From contig JAGMWG010000009.1 of assembly GCA_020744225.1 (NCBI GenBank), positions 1,364,001 through 1,428,000 on the forward strand: DNA of 64,000 bases, read 5' to 3'. The notes below the pieces were generated by a model. It saw only the letters and a list, made by a program, of their open reading frames with translations, was not told the DNA's origin and ran no database searches. Below, one piece after another: positions 22,401 to 33,213 of the stretch. Source of the stretch: Paraphoma chrysanthemicola (lineage: Eukaryota > Ascomycota > Dothideomycetes > Pleosporales > Phaeosphaeriaceae). A program made the position numbers and the translations under genes. Positions within the stretch are counted from its first letter, which is position 1. Every line of letters starts with the position of its first letter.

Positions 22401-23256
22401 CTCCATAAGGTGCGAAGCCCTCGTGAGTAGAGGTAATGACCGCTGGAATGGTACTCGTTGCAACGTTCTGAATATAGCGAACAATTGAAGTTTCGGTTTC
22501 GGCCTTGCTGAGCATCAAGAACTCCCGATCACGCCGCTGTATCCCTCCGTCTTCCTCGTGGAACAGCTTTGCAGTCTGGGCTTCGCCGTTGAATCGCTCC
22601 AGGACCCGATGTGACTTCGGAGAGATTTGCTCTTTGATCACATATCGCTCGCGAGCCCAATCCTCGGGTCGTCCAGTAACATCTTGCACGTTGGCTTGCA
22701 ATGCAGCCGGGATGAAGTCTTGGGGGCCGTGTAGGTCCCGTACAGTATTCATGATCCAGATGTCGATGTGTAAATCGCGGATTACAACGCAATTGACTTG
22801 AGTCTGGGTTAGATGAATGGCATGCGGGTAGTTGATTTTGTTTTTCTTCGTACGCAGGTTGTAGTGCTGGATGGGCACACCATTGGCTGTTGACACAATC
22901 TCAGATGTCGATTGCAGTCGCCAGCAATTCGAATCCCAGATGGGAAGCAAAGTAAACTGCTTTGGGCCTATACCTGGGCTTGGTAAATATACGTCTCGTG
23001 TTTCGTGATTCAGCTTGGCCCGCTCATGCTCGGTCGCCTCTTGACCGATGGTGAAATATGGTTGTCCGGGGTTGCGTTGCAAGTAAATATGTACGCCTGA
23101 TGCAGCGCCATCTACCTGTACCGGAACTTTGTGGTATGGAGTTTCTCGATTGATGTCTAGCCCCTGGACGTCATGGATAGTGACGATGGCCACCAGCTCG
23201 TTAGCTGGAACAGTCTCAGGAATGGTTGGGTGTCCGAAGGGCGCAGAAGATGCCAT
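19417..23256 (-). CDS. Large protein with FHA-like and pseudokinase domains
   Basis: A single 1279-residue frame. Residues about 45-190 resemble a forkhead-associated (FHA) fold: hydrophobic strands with GPKQFTLLP in the place of the sxxH box and TANGVPI in the place of the TNG loop. Residues about 205-420 look like a protein kinase core: VIKEQI keeps a beta-3 lysine and the helical ALAYLHYHGIMHGHVSNNSVLL is the catalytic loop. However, HRD is HGH, the catalytic Asp is missing, and DFG is DYT, so it is predicted catalytically dead. The region after about 740 is disordered, rich in Ser, Pro and Asp, with an acidic run near DDEDDDDN. FHA plus kinase is the layout of Rad53/Mek1-type checkpoint kinases, but orthology is not claimed. 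It is probably a scaffold that binds phosphoproteins. Confidence 0.7.
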   Translation of the reverse strand: MASSAPFGHPTIPETVPANELVAIVTIHDVQGLDINRETPYHKVPVQVDGAASGVHIYLQRNPGQPYFTIGQEATEHERAKLNHETRDVYLPSPGIGPKQFTLLPIWDSNCWRLQSTSEIVSTANGVPIQHYNLRTKKNKINYPHAIHLTQTQVNCVVIRDLHIDIWIMNTVRDLHGPQDFIPAALQANVQDVTGRPEDWARERYVIKEQISPKSHRVLERFNGEAQTAKLFHEEDGGIQRRDREFLMLSKAETETSIVRYIQNVATSTIPAVITSTHEGFAPYGVLRHRILKSHPGFRFAIAAKMLRRLFSALAYLHYHGIMHGHVSNNSVLLRLEDNKIEDLLLVDYTTAHSFTPGAPVPVNDMVADGEAVMKLVDDCCDLWAIRNGPTPDADGEYRLEQITKKAMEDYQTIQRCASDYFERNGNSETSDKGEKLSKLLEKSGIDWQSARANQEHNLKRRQINVVTKSKLEDMKTEWSKTHDPPRIGEEQYMLLSLGHAFLDGLANPLFFKRWDLTPHQICARIREYGGDLEHPWQTFKVKIFVQIQHDQDAMNEQDLMSWVAHCVEIYPFWREALQNACAQHFHPQEGSIPRHAVDGLYNDLQVLGRLPASMVAMFERMRNLSQMRNRVEEIHDVWYHIPSRMFNLTQLQRLASPEHLSKTVNEGKVRCENFVEVRGEPKIEGNYAPLSLLTEFARELGLALLQGPHLVPVLPTFDPSDFSQTLQGQMVLARRGMLGYGYMVRSGDQCNYANPKDPANFQTPSSFIPTNFGDMQVLPKLPVGIRGHDRPEHWSWFKTAEEYEASTDLSKRKILPVRARSEPVGKTRGVRATSSPLTPVKEVDESLLGEMLKEREEVRTRACPPTKRSADAIPTKPMSQKPKRVRSFGSNDKPPRPAAALLDITGSFVRRMEENMKTPTKGGRPGGSHPTAPTLPSRATAEYLTPSFMKRNSALLSSPPRDPTDFNQSFTVADDTETLEEDWAKVNEMLKFVSAGDENEEPQVQGIFGFRIHHDDEDDDDNATDTGTVVDANSFVGRTNSFSGKGKGKAPVSLFDEASGQSMTKSFTSRFAQQDQPSSRSFLAATSSQRAPTVLSKHRRNKLSEVSNVSEDHAPMHSSSPVQTSKAAPSFGPYVTPGSANVGGAGDFGSVYRPNDSSSPTPKASPQPKITPEKRFGKLFTGDQYRSFGPDMPPTQPTSFANNPAGSFDGLEYPKTDLGTPTPRDGSPSRGGLFQDDVVDGVRWEQQDEDMPDTDVESWNGDVAGVMDGSSGKGSSSD

Positions 23257-23537
23257 GCTGTGGAAGAAGAGTACGGGCCGTAGGTCGTTTCGTGAGTGTA
23301 TAGTCGAGCAAATGCGCTCAAGTTGCGGTTGCTGAGCTGTTGAGGAGAGTTGAGAGATAATAACGGTGTTCAGCAGAAGAAGGTCCGTATTTTATTGTAA
23401 AGGGTGTTGGAGCTCTTGCTTTTGACTGAAGGAGTACGGGTGATAGAGCGGCAATCGGACGAATCACTCCTTGATTGCGAAACCGATGGGTCACATGGTT
23501 TGACATGCTAGCAAGCACAATGCGCCCAGGTACCTGC

Positions 23538-26051
23538 TTATGCCCCTGGTGACTGCACAATGGTGGCTGCGGTGAAGTGCTCGAACCATGCTTTGAGCTC
23601 CTGGACTCCAAATGCACCGAGCAAGTGTGGCTTCGAGTCTTTGCTTCGACTACCGACTGTGATGGTGTACAACACTGATCCTCGAGGTATCTCGTCAAAC
23701 ATGGTAGCCTTCTGGGACTGATAATGATCACATGAGGCACTAACGTCTAGGTCCGGTACAGCAATAGGAGCATCCAAGACAACGATCTTGTCGCCCTTGC
23801 CTTTCTTTTGTGATTTGACTTTTCCCCAAAGCAGGTAGTTGTCAAGTAGCATGACGTGAACAGGGTGCCATGGTCCTTGACCTTTCAATTTGATTGCCAT
23901 GCTTCCTTGGTGTCTAACACGTCGTGCAGAGTCGAGCAATCGAAGCTGCGAAAAGATATCCGAGTCCAAAGTGTGTATGCACTTCTCTAGTTTCTGGATG
24001 TCTTCTCTACTTTGTGCATCCTCAAGAGTGGCCGACACCATCGTTCGCAGCCATTGCAGCGCTTGAAGAGCACATCTCAGACGTGTCGTCTCTTTCACAG
24101 CTGCTGGCCCTGGCAGAGTCTCGGCAAGTTCCAGCAAGCTTTGCACTGTCTCTGCGTAAAGGTCCAGTTGAGTAATTGGAAGTTCTAAATAATGCTCCCA
24201 GCTCTTTCCGAACCAAGCAATACTCAGCCCGACTGTGTTGACGAAAGGATCGAATTTTGGATCTATACTTTGCGTAGTTCGGAGGGATGATCGAGCGTGT
24301 GGCATTCGTTGGCAGTATTCTCGGTACAGCTTTTGTATCTTGCCTGTATAAACCTCGAACTTCAAGGCATCGCAGGTTGCATCCTCACTTTTGGACGCCT
24401 GTTCCTCAAATGGTTGGAGCAGAAGCTCCTTGTTAAGTTGTGCAAGCTGCTCACAGATGGGAATGGCCTCGAGGTGCTTTTCTAAGAGCGGCCAGTGTTG
24501 CAGAACATTGTTGTAGAACATCTTTCGAAATTTCATCAATCGGTCGATGCATTTCTGTTCCGCGATGATGAGCGACATCCAAATATCATGCATCCGCACA
24601 CTTTTCAGAGATGAAACGGCAACAGGTGAGCCTGTGATCTGGCCACTCCCATGAATTGTACTAAGGACATCTTGAGATACTTGATGCCTGAGAGGTAGTG
24701 GCTTCCGCAACGGCTTTCTGGAGACGAAGGTGCTTGACAAAGATTGCTCCAGAGACGTGTGTGAGGAGGAAGTAGACACCTTAGACAGAATTGAGGGGGT
24801 TTGACAAAATTCGATGCTGTCATCTAAGGATGATGAACGCACCGGAGCGGTGCTTGGATAAGAATGCTGCTGCTGTCCACTTGGACGACGTGGAGGTAAT
24901 GGCGGGGCATCTTCACTTAGGTGAAGGGCATTGTCCTCGCTAGGTGAACGGTGCGGCGGTCGGAGCTCCCGGCTGCTGTGGAGATCTGTTGAGCGGTGCA
25001 CGACCGTGGTTCGTAAATAACTTAAGTGTGGCGCCGTAGAGGTGATACGGGGCATGTATGGGAGAAGATCGTTCTCAATCGATTCGAAGACATCATGCTC
25101 ATTAGTAGCGGCATCTGACTGTGCAGATTCGGTTGTCTCCTCGTTTGGTTTGAGCGATGTCGCACGTTCCGGAACTCCATCATCGTGGCTTTCGGCTGCG
25201 GTAGGCTTCTCTTCAAGGGTGGCCGTCCCGCGAGAAGCATCGTACGCGGGTGGCTCGTCTTGGCCAGCCTCTTCCTCTGTGGCTTTCGTTGCCTTCGTTT
25301 CATTCTTAGATGTGTATAGTGCCATGGCTCTCCGATAAGCTCGTGAACTGATCACTTCATCGTCGAATGTGAATTCAGTAGATTTTATTATCGACTCAGC
25401 CTCTGCAGCATCCTCCACGGCATCCTCGTGGTTGAATAGCGACTCCGGCACGGTGATATGGGGGTGTGATTGTCGTAAGGTTTTCGATCGCTTCACGACT
25501 TTGTCTAGAGTGGCGCTATTGTCCTCTATCAATTTCCTGATATCGGCAATCGATTCCATTTGCAAGCCTTGTATGAGCAAACTCAGAGCCGATTGCTGCC
25601 CCCTGATTTGTGTCAAAAGCTCTTTGAAGGTGTCTTCCTTCCACAGGAATTTTGCTCGGTCTTTGAACTTCAGCTCGTCGGCGTCTGCCTTGGCTACAAG
25701 ATCGCGGACCTCTTCTTCAAGGCATCCGTATACCACGCGGCATCCCGTGAGCGCGCGATCGAAGGTTTCGAGCAATTGGGGCTTGCTTTGTAAGGCATCG
25801 TGTTGGAGTAGATTCTGGACTTGAGACAGAGAGGCTGCAATAACCATGCTCTCCGAATAGATGGCCGTGATTAGTATAGATGCATCTTTGTAACGCGAGC
25901 GAAGGTCATATAGTTCCTTCGCTGATTGGATGCATTGAGGCAATGCGGCCATCTATGATGTCTGCGTCAGCCAGTGTCACAAGCCACTGACAGTTATGTA
26001 CAGTAAGGGGTGATCGCTTACCACGCCGAACAATGCCGATACAGGCTCCAT
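23538..26051 (-). CDS. Putative RhoGEF-like (DH-PH) protein with fungal STAND-type N-terminus
   Basis: Two exons, 26051-26022 and 25952-23538, about 814 residues. The upstream ATG at 26051 gives MEPVSALFGVMAALPQCIQSAKELYDLR, the usual start of fungal N-terminal helical domains found on STAND and related proteins. The 69-nt intron has a GTAAGC donor and CATAG acceptor, the latter directly before the in-frame ATG at 25952 (an alternative start giving 804 residues). The middle (about 210-450) is disordered, with poly-Pro. From about 455, VRMHDIWMSLIIAEQKCIDRLMKFRKMF followed by long helices resembles a Dbl-homology domain. Around 690-800, MAIKLKGQGPWHPVHVMLLDNYLLWGKV resembles a PH domain. If correct, it activates a Rho-type GTPase in polarity or signalling. 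The domain calls are by eye. Confidence 0.6.
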
Positions 26052-26479
26052 ACTTCGTCAATCGCGTGCGCGAAAAGCCGCCGAGGAGCAGAACTGGGTT
26101 CGGGCTATGCGTTGACAACATCGTGGTGGATGACATGCTTGGACTTCGAAAGTCGCGTTTAGGCCCCCACGCGTCTGCGGGCGTTCTTTCTACAAGGTTT
26201 CGCGAATCAGCTAGACCAGGAAGAGGTAGCCTTCATGCGAGCACAGATCCTCCGAGGTGCTCCGCAACACCATTCATCAGACCACTCATTTCCCACACTC
26301 TGTAGCATCTCGAATCTTACATTTGGGCATCACATTTCCGTTGTGCGTCTCCTGCTTGGTCAGCCGGGCCATGTAGCTCATGCCCCCGGAACGTGGTACC
26401 CGACCAATGACTTCTGCGAATGAGAATCTTTTCGTTCAATAATGTTCCTAAGATTATTATAGCCTGGAAAGGTGACCAG
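26052..26479. other. Intergenic, 428 bp
   Basis: Promoter of the DH-PH-like gene and 3' flank of the F-box-like gene. No motif or gene recognised. Confidence 0.45.
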
Positions 26480-27431
26480 CTACGAAGCGAAAGCTCGGTG
26501 GAATTGTAGAAGGGGATCACGGGACATGCCGTCAACCACAAGCCTTTCCCACTTCACCGCCTCGCCCTTCCGTTTGAATTCTACCATCAAGCCAATATCC
26601 TTCATGGCTCTGAGCCTGCATCCAACGTACTCAAGCACGGCAGCGACTGAAATCATTAGTTCGGGCTGGTCAATGTCCAGCGTGACCTTGCACCCATTCT
26701 TTGCCACCGCTACCAGAGATTCCAATCCTTCTAGAATACTGCTGTTCTTCAAGGCATCCACATCCACAAATGTCAAAACGAAAACAACGTTTCGGAGACC
26801 TTCAGTTATCAGCGCATGTCATGAAGATCAATCTCGAGATTGTTGGTGAATTACTTACGCTGCCCAAACAACTCCTCACTTCCAAAGGGGTCCGGGTACC
26901 GGAAAATACTTGGTTGCCCATCCGGCGTTCGCCCAGGATCCACGATGCGCAGTGCCGCTGTCTCCCAATATATTGAAACGAGCTCGTCGAGGAACTGTTC
27001 GCCAACGTACGAGCTCTGAACAAAATGTTTACTGAAAAGAGTTCCTATGTGAGGCACCACACTCTGCAAGCTCTTTTGCGTTATCAACGCAGGCCTCTTT
27101 TTCTCCAGGTCAGAGTATTCATCTACTAGGTACGCGTGGATAATATCTCGCAGCTCGCGCGGCAGTGAACGAAGCACATCATCGCAAATAGCACGACATT
27201 CTGCTCGAGCGATTCGTTCCGACTGTCGCTTAAGAAATCTGGCTCTTGTAGTTAAGCATTGTCTGATCCGAGGAGATTCAAGCGGGCGCTGTGGTCAGGA
27301 GTAACTCACGTTTCTAATCGCGTCGACTGCTCTTGGAGATATGCGCCACGTAGGCGTAGAATGGCAATTTGGTTTTCGACATTGTTGATCTCGCTAGTAA
27401 CCCATAACGAGTTTTTATGCTTTCTGTTCAT
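26480..27431 (-). CDS. Small F-box-like fungal protein, copy 1 of a tandem pair
   Basis: Exons 27431-27310, 27244-26859, 26799-26480 join in frame to about 275 residues. Introns are GTGAGT...ACAAG (65 nt) and GTAAGT...TGAAG (59 nt). The core is CRAICDDVLRSLPRELRDIIHAYLVDEY, the LPxELRxxIxxYL pattern common in fungal F-box-like and related uncharacterised proteins. The rest is an alpha/beta region with no catalytic motif I recognise. The next upstream gene (28004-28762) shares the REC.A.C / PxExRxxIYxxL block, so the two are probably tandem duplicates. The first exon is the least certain: the in-frame ATG at 27431 is chosen because the frame above it has poor composition. Confidence 0.55.
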
Positions 27432-28003
27432 TATTTTCTTAGTATTTGGGCGTGTTGTAATCCGAGCGACACGCACTGCATGAGAGTGGAAGCTGTGGGA
27501 ACAGGACATGGAGTGGTCGTGAGGGACGACATGGATTGAAAGCGTTTGGTTGTTGCGGTCTGCTACTGTAAGACGATTTCGAGATGATAAGATGCTTGGA
27601 AGAATTCGGATGACGATATAGGCAAATTGCATAACGTGAAGCTCCTCACGAGTCGCTGCATGATGACCAATCGGGAAATGCACCATCAATAAGTATGCTG
27701 CTGAGTAAAGCACGCGATTGATGAGTTCTCACTTCGATATCTATAATGTTGCCTGATTGAGTTATACTTTAGACTGTAAGCAGCGACCCTGCATCAAGTT
27801 CAGTAATATTCGTGACCGAGTGCAGACGGCGGCATCTGGCACTTTCCGATTTCATATTAGAGAGGTGGTCTGAGTTCGGACAAACGGTCGGTCGAAATTA
27901 GTCAATCTGAAATCGGCTAGACGTGTTCTTAACCTCTCATTCATTACCAATCTACTCAAGCGCAGGCCATCTGACTTGATATCCAAGTGGTAAATCCCAT
28001 ACC
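27432..28003. other. Intergenic between tandem paralogues
   Basis: About 570 bp. A minus-strand frame continues upstream of exon 1 of copy 1 to 27713, but its composition is not protein-like. Nothing else seen. Confidence 0.4.
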
Positions 28004-28762
28004 TCAGGCCTCATCTTCTCGTCTAACTCCTGGCGTCATGTCGCGGAATAATTGAGTTACATCTTGCTGATCAGGAGGGTATCGACGGTCCAGTATGCAC
28101 AGGTTACGATATCCCAGCTCCATCATCTGGTAGCCTATCGGCCCGATGTCTTCAAACGTAGATATCCTATCGTTGTAGTACCTCATCCCAGTGCTAACTT
28201 CGATAGTGATGTGCGCCTTGGTGTTTGAAATGCGTGGGAGATTCTCAATGTTTCTCATAACTTGTTGGTACGTTGATCGGTTCTCAATGTATTGGGTTCC
28301 GATAATGAGGCGAAAGTTCCGGACAACAGCTGCTGGAATAATGTTGCGTTCCCAGACATCCGTGCTGAGAAACTTGTCGAACAGGTTGTCTTCGGCATAC
28401 ACGATGAATGTGGATGCTCGATACCAGCGCTCCGCGATTTCTTTGCCAACATTTTCGCCGGTGTACTCGACATATCTCCAAATGTCGCGGCGGACTCTGG
28501 GATCCTGCGGAATGCGAGACCGTGGGTCAAAGAATGACATGCTGACCAAAGGATTATTACTGGTTCTTATGTTGCCATCCTCATCACGCGCTTCAATAAC
28601 ATGGTAATTCATTAGAGGCTTGATGAGGTGATCATAGATGATCTCTCTGACCTCGGGCGGAAATGCGGCGTGTATGATCTGGCACAGGGCAACACATTCG
28701 CGTCTGCCCCTTTCAAATGCCACATTGTAGCGCACGGCGCTCTTTCGACTACACTTCATCAC
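28004..28762 (-). CDS. Small F-box-like fungal protein, copy 2 of a tandem pair
   Basis: A 252-residue uninterrupted frame starting MMKCSRKSAVRYNVAFERGRREC. Residues about 22-48 (RRECVALCQIIHAAFPPEVREIIYDHLIKP) match the corresponding block of the neighbour at 26480-27431. Later segments such as FIVYAEDNLFDKFLSTDVWERNIIPAAVVRNFRLIIG are typical of the large set of uncharacterised fungal proteins that carry a degenerate F-box-like start. No enzymatic motif is visible. A role in substrate recognition for ubiquitin ligases is only a family-level inference. An additional 5' exon cannot be excluded. Confidence 0.65.
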   Translation of the reverse strand: MMKCSRKSAVRYNVAFERGRRECVALCQIIHAAFPPEVREIIYDHLIKPLMNYHVIEARDEDGNIRTSNNPLVSMSFFDPRSRIPQDPRVRRDIWRYVEYTGENVGKEIAERWYRASTFIVYAEDNLFDKFLSTDVWERNIIPAAVVRNFRLIIGTQYIENRSTYQQVMRNIENLPRISNTKAHITIEVSTGMRYYNDRISTFEDIGPIGYQMMELGYRNLCILDRRYPPDQQDVTQLFRDMTPGVRREDEA

Positions 28763-30003
28763 ATCAGGGTTTGGGACTGGAGGTTGTGGAACATAACGTA
28801 CAATTGTTCAGCTTCTTCATGCCGCGCGTTCCTCATGCGTCTATCCCAGTCAATACATCGTCACCTTCTGAGCATCATGCGCTCACGTCTTCCGTGCCTC
28901 GAAATCCTGCCGTGGTTCTCGTTTCATCCGGTGGACAGCAGCTTCGGCTGATGCTTCATCAGAGGCAGCTAGCCTATCGTAAACGAGCATGCCAGGAACT
29001 GGATCCATAGTCGCTATCAAGTGAAGTCCTGAAGTCCAGAGACCTTGGAATATAATGGCATTTTGTAGAGAGACTGCCGCGTCAGGCAGCTGCGCTGAAA
29101 GGGCGTGCTTGTGGCCGTGCACGAGGATCCAGGCGAGGGCGCCAGGCAACCAGTTTCATCTCCCAACATCTCCCTCCGCTGCTCGCCATGGCTATCATCA
29201 ACTTTGTGAACGGCTATCACTGGCCCGCACAATGGTCCGGAAATGTATGATTGTATATGCACGTTCGCTATTGCATCGCGAGACACGTCAGTAACAGCGG
29301 ACATGCGGCCTGAAGATCGCCAATAGTTCGAACCAATTACCCCGACGTCAATCGATGCGAGAATACCGGCGCTGTGGAAACGGGCTGAAGATGCCTGTCT
29401 CTGTCTCGAGAGGCCTTTGTCATTCACCAACCATAATCGCTGCTTTTAGTCGTGGAGCCGGCCTGTGCTGGTTTTGCATTCGCAAAAGGGAACCTTTCGC
29501 CACATGATACTTCTCGAGCAACCACAACAACAATCACAATGTGCTCTGTTTCTCGCAAGTTTCTTTAATGGTTGGCACAGTGAGATAGCTCTCAGGAAGC
29601 GCGTGTCTACTGTGCAGGATGAATGCCGCTCACACAGTTCTTGCCGCACCAATCAACCAGGTCGTCGGATCTATCAAGCCTTTGCAAGAACAAGAGCCGG
29701 ACCATCGCACGAATTGCCGTTATCGTATCTGGTTAAGTCATACGTCGGCGCTTGAGGCGTCGTCAAGGCAGCTTCGAGATTGGCTCTCTTTACCCCAAAG
29801 CTTAACCCCGCAGACATCTCCCCGCACGCCACGCGAATCAGAAACCCTGTTACATTCAGGCGACATGGGGCTCCTCCACATTTTAGTATTGATGCGATTC
29901 CCAGCATTCTTGCAAGACATTTATCATTTTGTTACTGTCGCGTTAATTGTTGATTGCAACTTTGGCCTTCTGGTTAATTCCGCCCTTGCATACAAGCGCA
30001 ATC
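28763..30003. other. 1.2-kb divergent intergenic region
   Basis: Lies between the F-box-like gene and the MFS transporter. Overlapping short frames on both strands (for example 29017-29430 minus, 29465-29755 plus) show no family features. No RNA gene was recognised. A GTTCGAAC stretch near 29326 was checked as a tRNA B box and rejected. Confidence 0.45.
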
Positions 30004-31747
30004 ATGCCACTCGGAATTCTCGATGACAACAAGCTTGAACATGTACCCGGCACGGCGCCACTAAATGAGTTGGGCCGTACTGACCTCGAAGTTGCGGCTT
30101 CGGGCATCGATCGTGGCCTTCTTAAACACGACGCTTCAGGTCAAATCGTTCTTGTCCCTCAGCCGTCCGATTCACCGAACGATCCGTACAACTGGCCAAG
30201 ATGGAAGAAGGAGATGTTCACGGTGGTCATCGCATACGGCTGTGGCTGTGTTGGAGGTAAGGATTCATCACGAGGAGAATTCCATAGAAACTGACCATGG
30301 CAGCGGTCGGGCCTCTCTTGACACCAGCATTTGTCCCACTTGCGACTGATTTCGGCGTCCCTCTTCAACGCTTCACACTGGGCTGCAATGGATCTTGTAT
30401 TGTCGCCATCGCAGCTGGGAGTCTACTCTGGAATACCTTGGCCGTCAAGGTCGGAAAGAGACCAATCTATTTGCTCACTACACTTGGTCTGGCAGTGTCG
30501 TGTTTCTGGGCTGCCGAAGTCAAAAGCTTCGGCTCTTTAGCAGCAGCACGAACCGTCCAAGGATTCTGCATGGCGCCATTCGAAGCGCTAATTCCTTCTT
30601 CAGTCGCTGATATATGGCACGTTCATGACAGAGGTTTCCGTATGGCAATCTTCAATCTCGGTGTGCTGGGCGGAATCAACCTTGCAGGACCAATTGCCGG
30701 ATCTGTCATCCAGGAAGGCTCGTATCGGATCGCCATGCATGCAATGGGCGGCGCATTTGTGCTGATGCTTCTCCTCGTCATTTTCTTTATGCCCGAGTCT
30801 GCGTTCTTGCGACAGGGCGTTCTCAACATCGACACCAGCGGCAAAACAGTCACGATTGGCAAATCCGGTATGGAAAAGGTCGAGCACATGGAAGAGCCCT
30901 CGGCACCAAGTGCCATGTCCGAATCTCGCGACTCGTACACCAAAGAGCTCCTACCATGGTCAGGCTACTGGGACCATGTTTCATTCTGGCGAACCCTTCT
31001 TCGCCCATTCGTCATGATTCTTTCACCCATAGTCATGTGGGCAACACTACTGTTTACGATCTGCATCTCCTGGCTTGTTCTGATCTCTATCACACTTTCC
31101 CAGATCTTCTCAGCGCCACCCTACAACTTCAGTGTCAGCGCAGTCGGTGCAACCAACGTGTCATCATTCGTTGCTTCGATTCTGGCTACTTTGGTCGCCG
31201 GATATGTTATTGACGGCGTAGCCAAGTATATGTCGAAACGCAACCACGGCACTTTCGGTTAGTCTTCACCCGGCTACCTACTCATGCATCGACTGACGAA
31301 CTCTCAGAACCCGAATTCCGCCTGCCGGTGATGATTTCGTACCTCATTTTCACCGCAACCGGATTCTTTGCCTGGGGCGAATCACTCTACAAACAAGATC
31401 CATGGCCCATTCCTGTCATCGTCTGCATGGGTCTCATCAACCTCGGCGTACAACTCGGAACGACGAGCGTCGTCACATACGTCAGCGACTGCCATCGCGA
31501 ACAATCCGCTGAAGCATTCGCAATCATGAATTTCATCAAAAACATGTTCGCTTTCGGCTTGACATTCTACGCAAACGATTGGCTCGTTGTACAAGGCGTG
31601 AGAAATGCTTTCTTCGTTATCGGCGGCACAACGGTGGCGGTTACGCTGACGACGATCCCGATGTACATCTACGGGAAGAAGGCGAGGAGTTGGGTGTATC
31701 GGTATAAGGTGCTAGACCGAGTACTGAAGACTGAAGTAAGTCATTGA
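30004..31747 (+). CDS. Major facilitator superfamily transporter, drug:H+ antiporter type
   Basis: Plasma-membrane secondary transporter. Exons 30004-30256, 30304-31257, 31308-31747 give 548 residues. Introns are GTAAGG...GGCAG (47 nt) and GTTAGT...CTCAG (50 nt), and both junctions restore conserved sequence (CVGAVGPLLTPAF and GTFEPEFRLPV). A hydrophilic N-terminus with the NDPYNWPRWKKE segment, typical of fungal DHA1 proteins, precedes about 12 membrane helices. The loop after helix 2 has VKVGKRPIYLL in the place of the MFS signature GxxxDRxGRR. There is a long central loop near residues 270-310. Substrate cannot be told; multidrug or small-metabolite export is the family norm. It stands alone, with no biosynthetic gene cluster around it. 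Confidence 0.88.
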
Positions 31748-32502
31748 GAAATTTTCCTCTTGGACATGCTTTGTTCGTACTCGCAGAGATCGGAGTCAGC
31801 CCCTCTTGGTTGCATTGCGCACAAGTTGTACTCATAGTGCAAAAGTTGCGTCAAAACACTACAAATTTCACGTTTGGTGCTGAAAAGATCGAAGATGAAT
31901 ATGGTCAGTGTGGCCGAGAACCGTCTTGTTGATGAAGTAGTACTGAACGTTACCAAATACACTAATCTAATCGCTATCTCAAAATCTAAAATGGACACGT
32001 CACTGCAGCTTAAATGTGCGCCCTGTCGTTCATTGTATATAATCAGCAAGCGTGATTTTCCAGTGATTGCACACAACACCTTCACCCACTTGACGAAACT
32101 TTCTGCACATCGCCATTATACCTGGCCGAGCCGCCTGATGAATTTGGGAGAATGAACTTCTAGCGATTGGCTACCCTAGAGCATGTCAGATATGGAAAAC
32201 ACATGTGGTAATATTTTCGCAATTATACCCGAGCGGTTCTCAGACGTGGTTTGGCAAGTCTTGCCAGCGACCGACTGAGCCTTTATCGTTCCTACCAGTC
32301 TGTCAGGATGTTTCGGCAGAGGTGACTCTTTCAATCAGGGCATACCCTCTTGCTTTCTTAGCATAATTAGATAGAGACTATACCTTGCACAGGCGTACTT
32401 TGCATGAGGGTAAGTTCTGTTGTGCGCGAACTTCCAGTCAGCAAGGCAACAGAAACATTCTAGGCCGCTCGGAAATAGACACATTACGGAATAAAATTAC
32501 AT
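31748..32502. other. Intergenic, convergent 3' flanks
   Basis: About 750 bp between the MFS gene and the zinc-ribbon gene. AT-richer than its neighbours. No gene recognised. Confidence 0.45.
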
Positions 32503-33213
32503 CTACAACCAATACCCAGGAGAAAGCTCCAAAGACCCGCGAGCTTCCCCTCCACCATCCGCCGGACTTTCTCGCAAAGTCGAGCCACTTCTCTCTCCCT
32601 CACCCTCCACATTCGCACTCCCCTCCCCAGCCTCATTCTTCTCACCAGATGTCTCTAACACCCCCTTGTCCTTTTCTCCCGGCGGCATAAACCTGACCTG
32701 TCTCCCACAATGATGGCACACCAACATATCCTCGAATTGCATACCTTCGGGAAACGGACTCATCTCTCCACAGTTGAGACACGTCCACTTTTCTCTCTGC
32801 GTAATTTCTTTCATTGTCAGTGGAGGGGCATCGGGCTTCATTTCCCTGAATGTGTTGGAGCCCCATTTCGTGTTAGTGAAATGCTTGTGTTGATTAGTGG
32901 ACTTGATTATAGGCAAGGCCTCGGTTTCGAACGAGCGAGCGCGGCCGGCGTCTTCTTCTTCGTTGTCGTCGTCGTCCTAGGCTGCTAAGCCTTCTGGTAG
33001 AGCGATAAGATGGTCAGCAAGAGGGCCAGAATTGGTGGCGATAGCTACAGTGAGGGAGCTGTGGAGTCGTTGATTGTCTTGGCTGCGGTGGAAGATTGTT
33101 AGCTGCTGCACCAGTGATTATTTGGGGGCCTACAAGGTCTGCTGGACTTCCTCTTCTGTGCGGCGACGTATCAGCAGTGGCGCAGCATTCTCTGTCTGCT
33201 GCGCACTGCTCAT
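32503..33213 (-). CDS. Small zinc-ribbon protein of unknown function
   Basis: Modelled as exons 33213-33134, 33082-33049, 32976-32503, about 195 residues. Start is MSSAQQTENAAPLLIRRRTEEE. Intron 1 has a GCTAAC branch point and CCGCAG acceptor. Intron 2 (33048-32977, 72 nt, GTAGCT...CTAG with a CTGAC branch) is proposed because otherwise an in-frame TAG at 32979-32977 would end the frame. After an acidic run (DDDDNEEED) comes a conserved-looking block, IIKSTNQHKHFTNTKWGSNTFREMKPDAPPLT. Then comes a two-knuckle zinc ribbon, TCLNCGEM and LVCHHCGRQ. The tail is Gly/Glu/Ser-rich. I do not recognise the family; a nucleic-acid or protein-binding ribbon is a reasonable guess. Exon 3 is solid, while the intron-2 call is tentative. 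Confidence 0.55.

Noticed and set aside
27432..27713. 5' extension of the F-box-like copy 1 frame
   Set aside because: Composition (His/Ser/Arg-rich, no pattern) differs from the downstream part; the in-frame ATG at 27431 is a better start.
29318..29345. tRNA B-box-like GTTCGAAC
   Set aside because: Flanking bases do not form a T-arm or acceptor stem and no A box is placed correctly.
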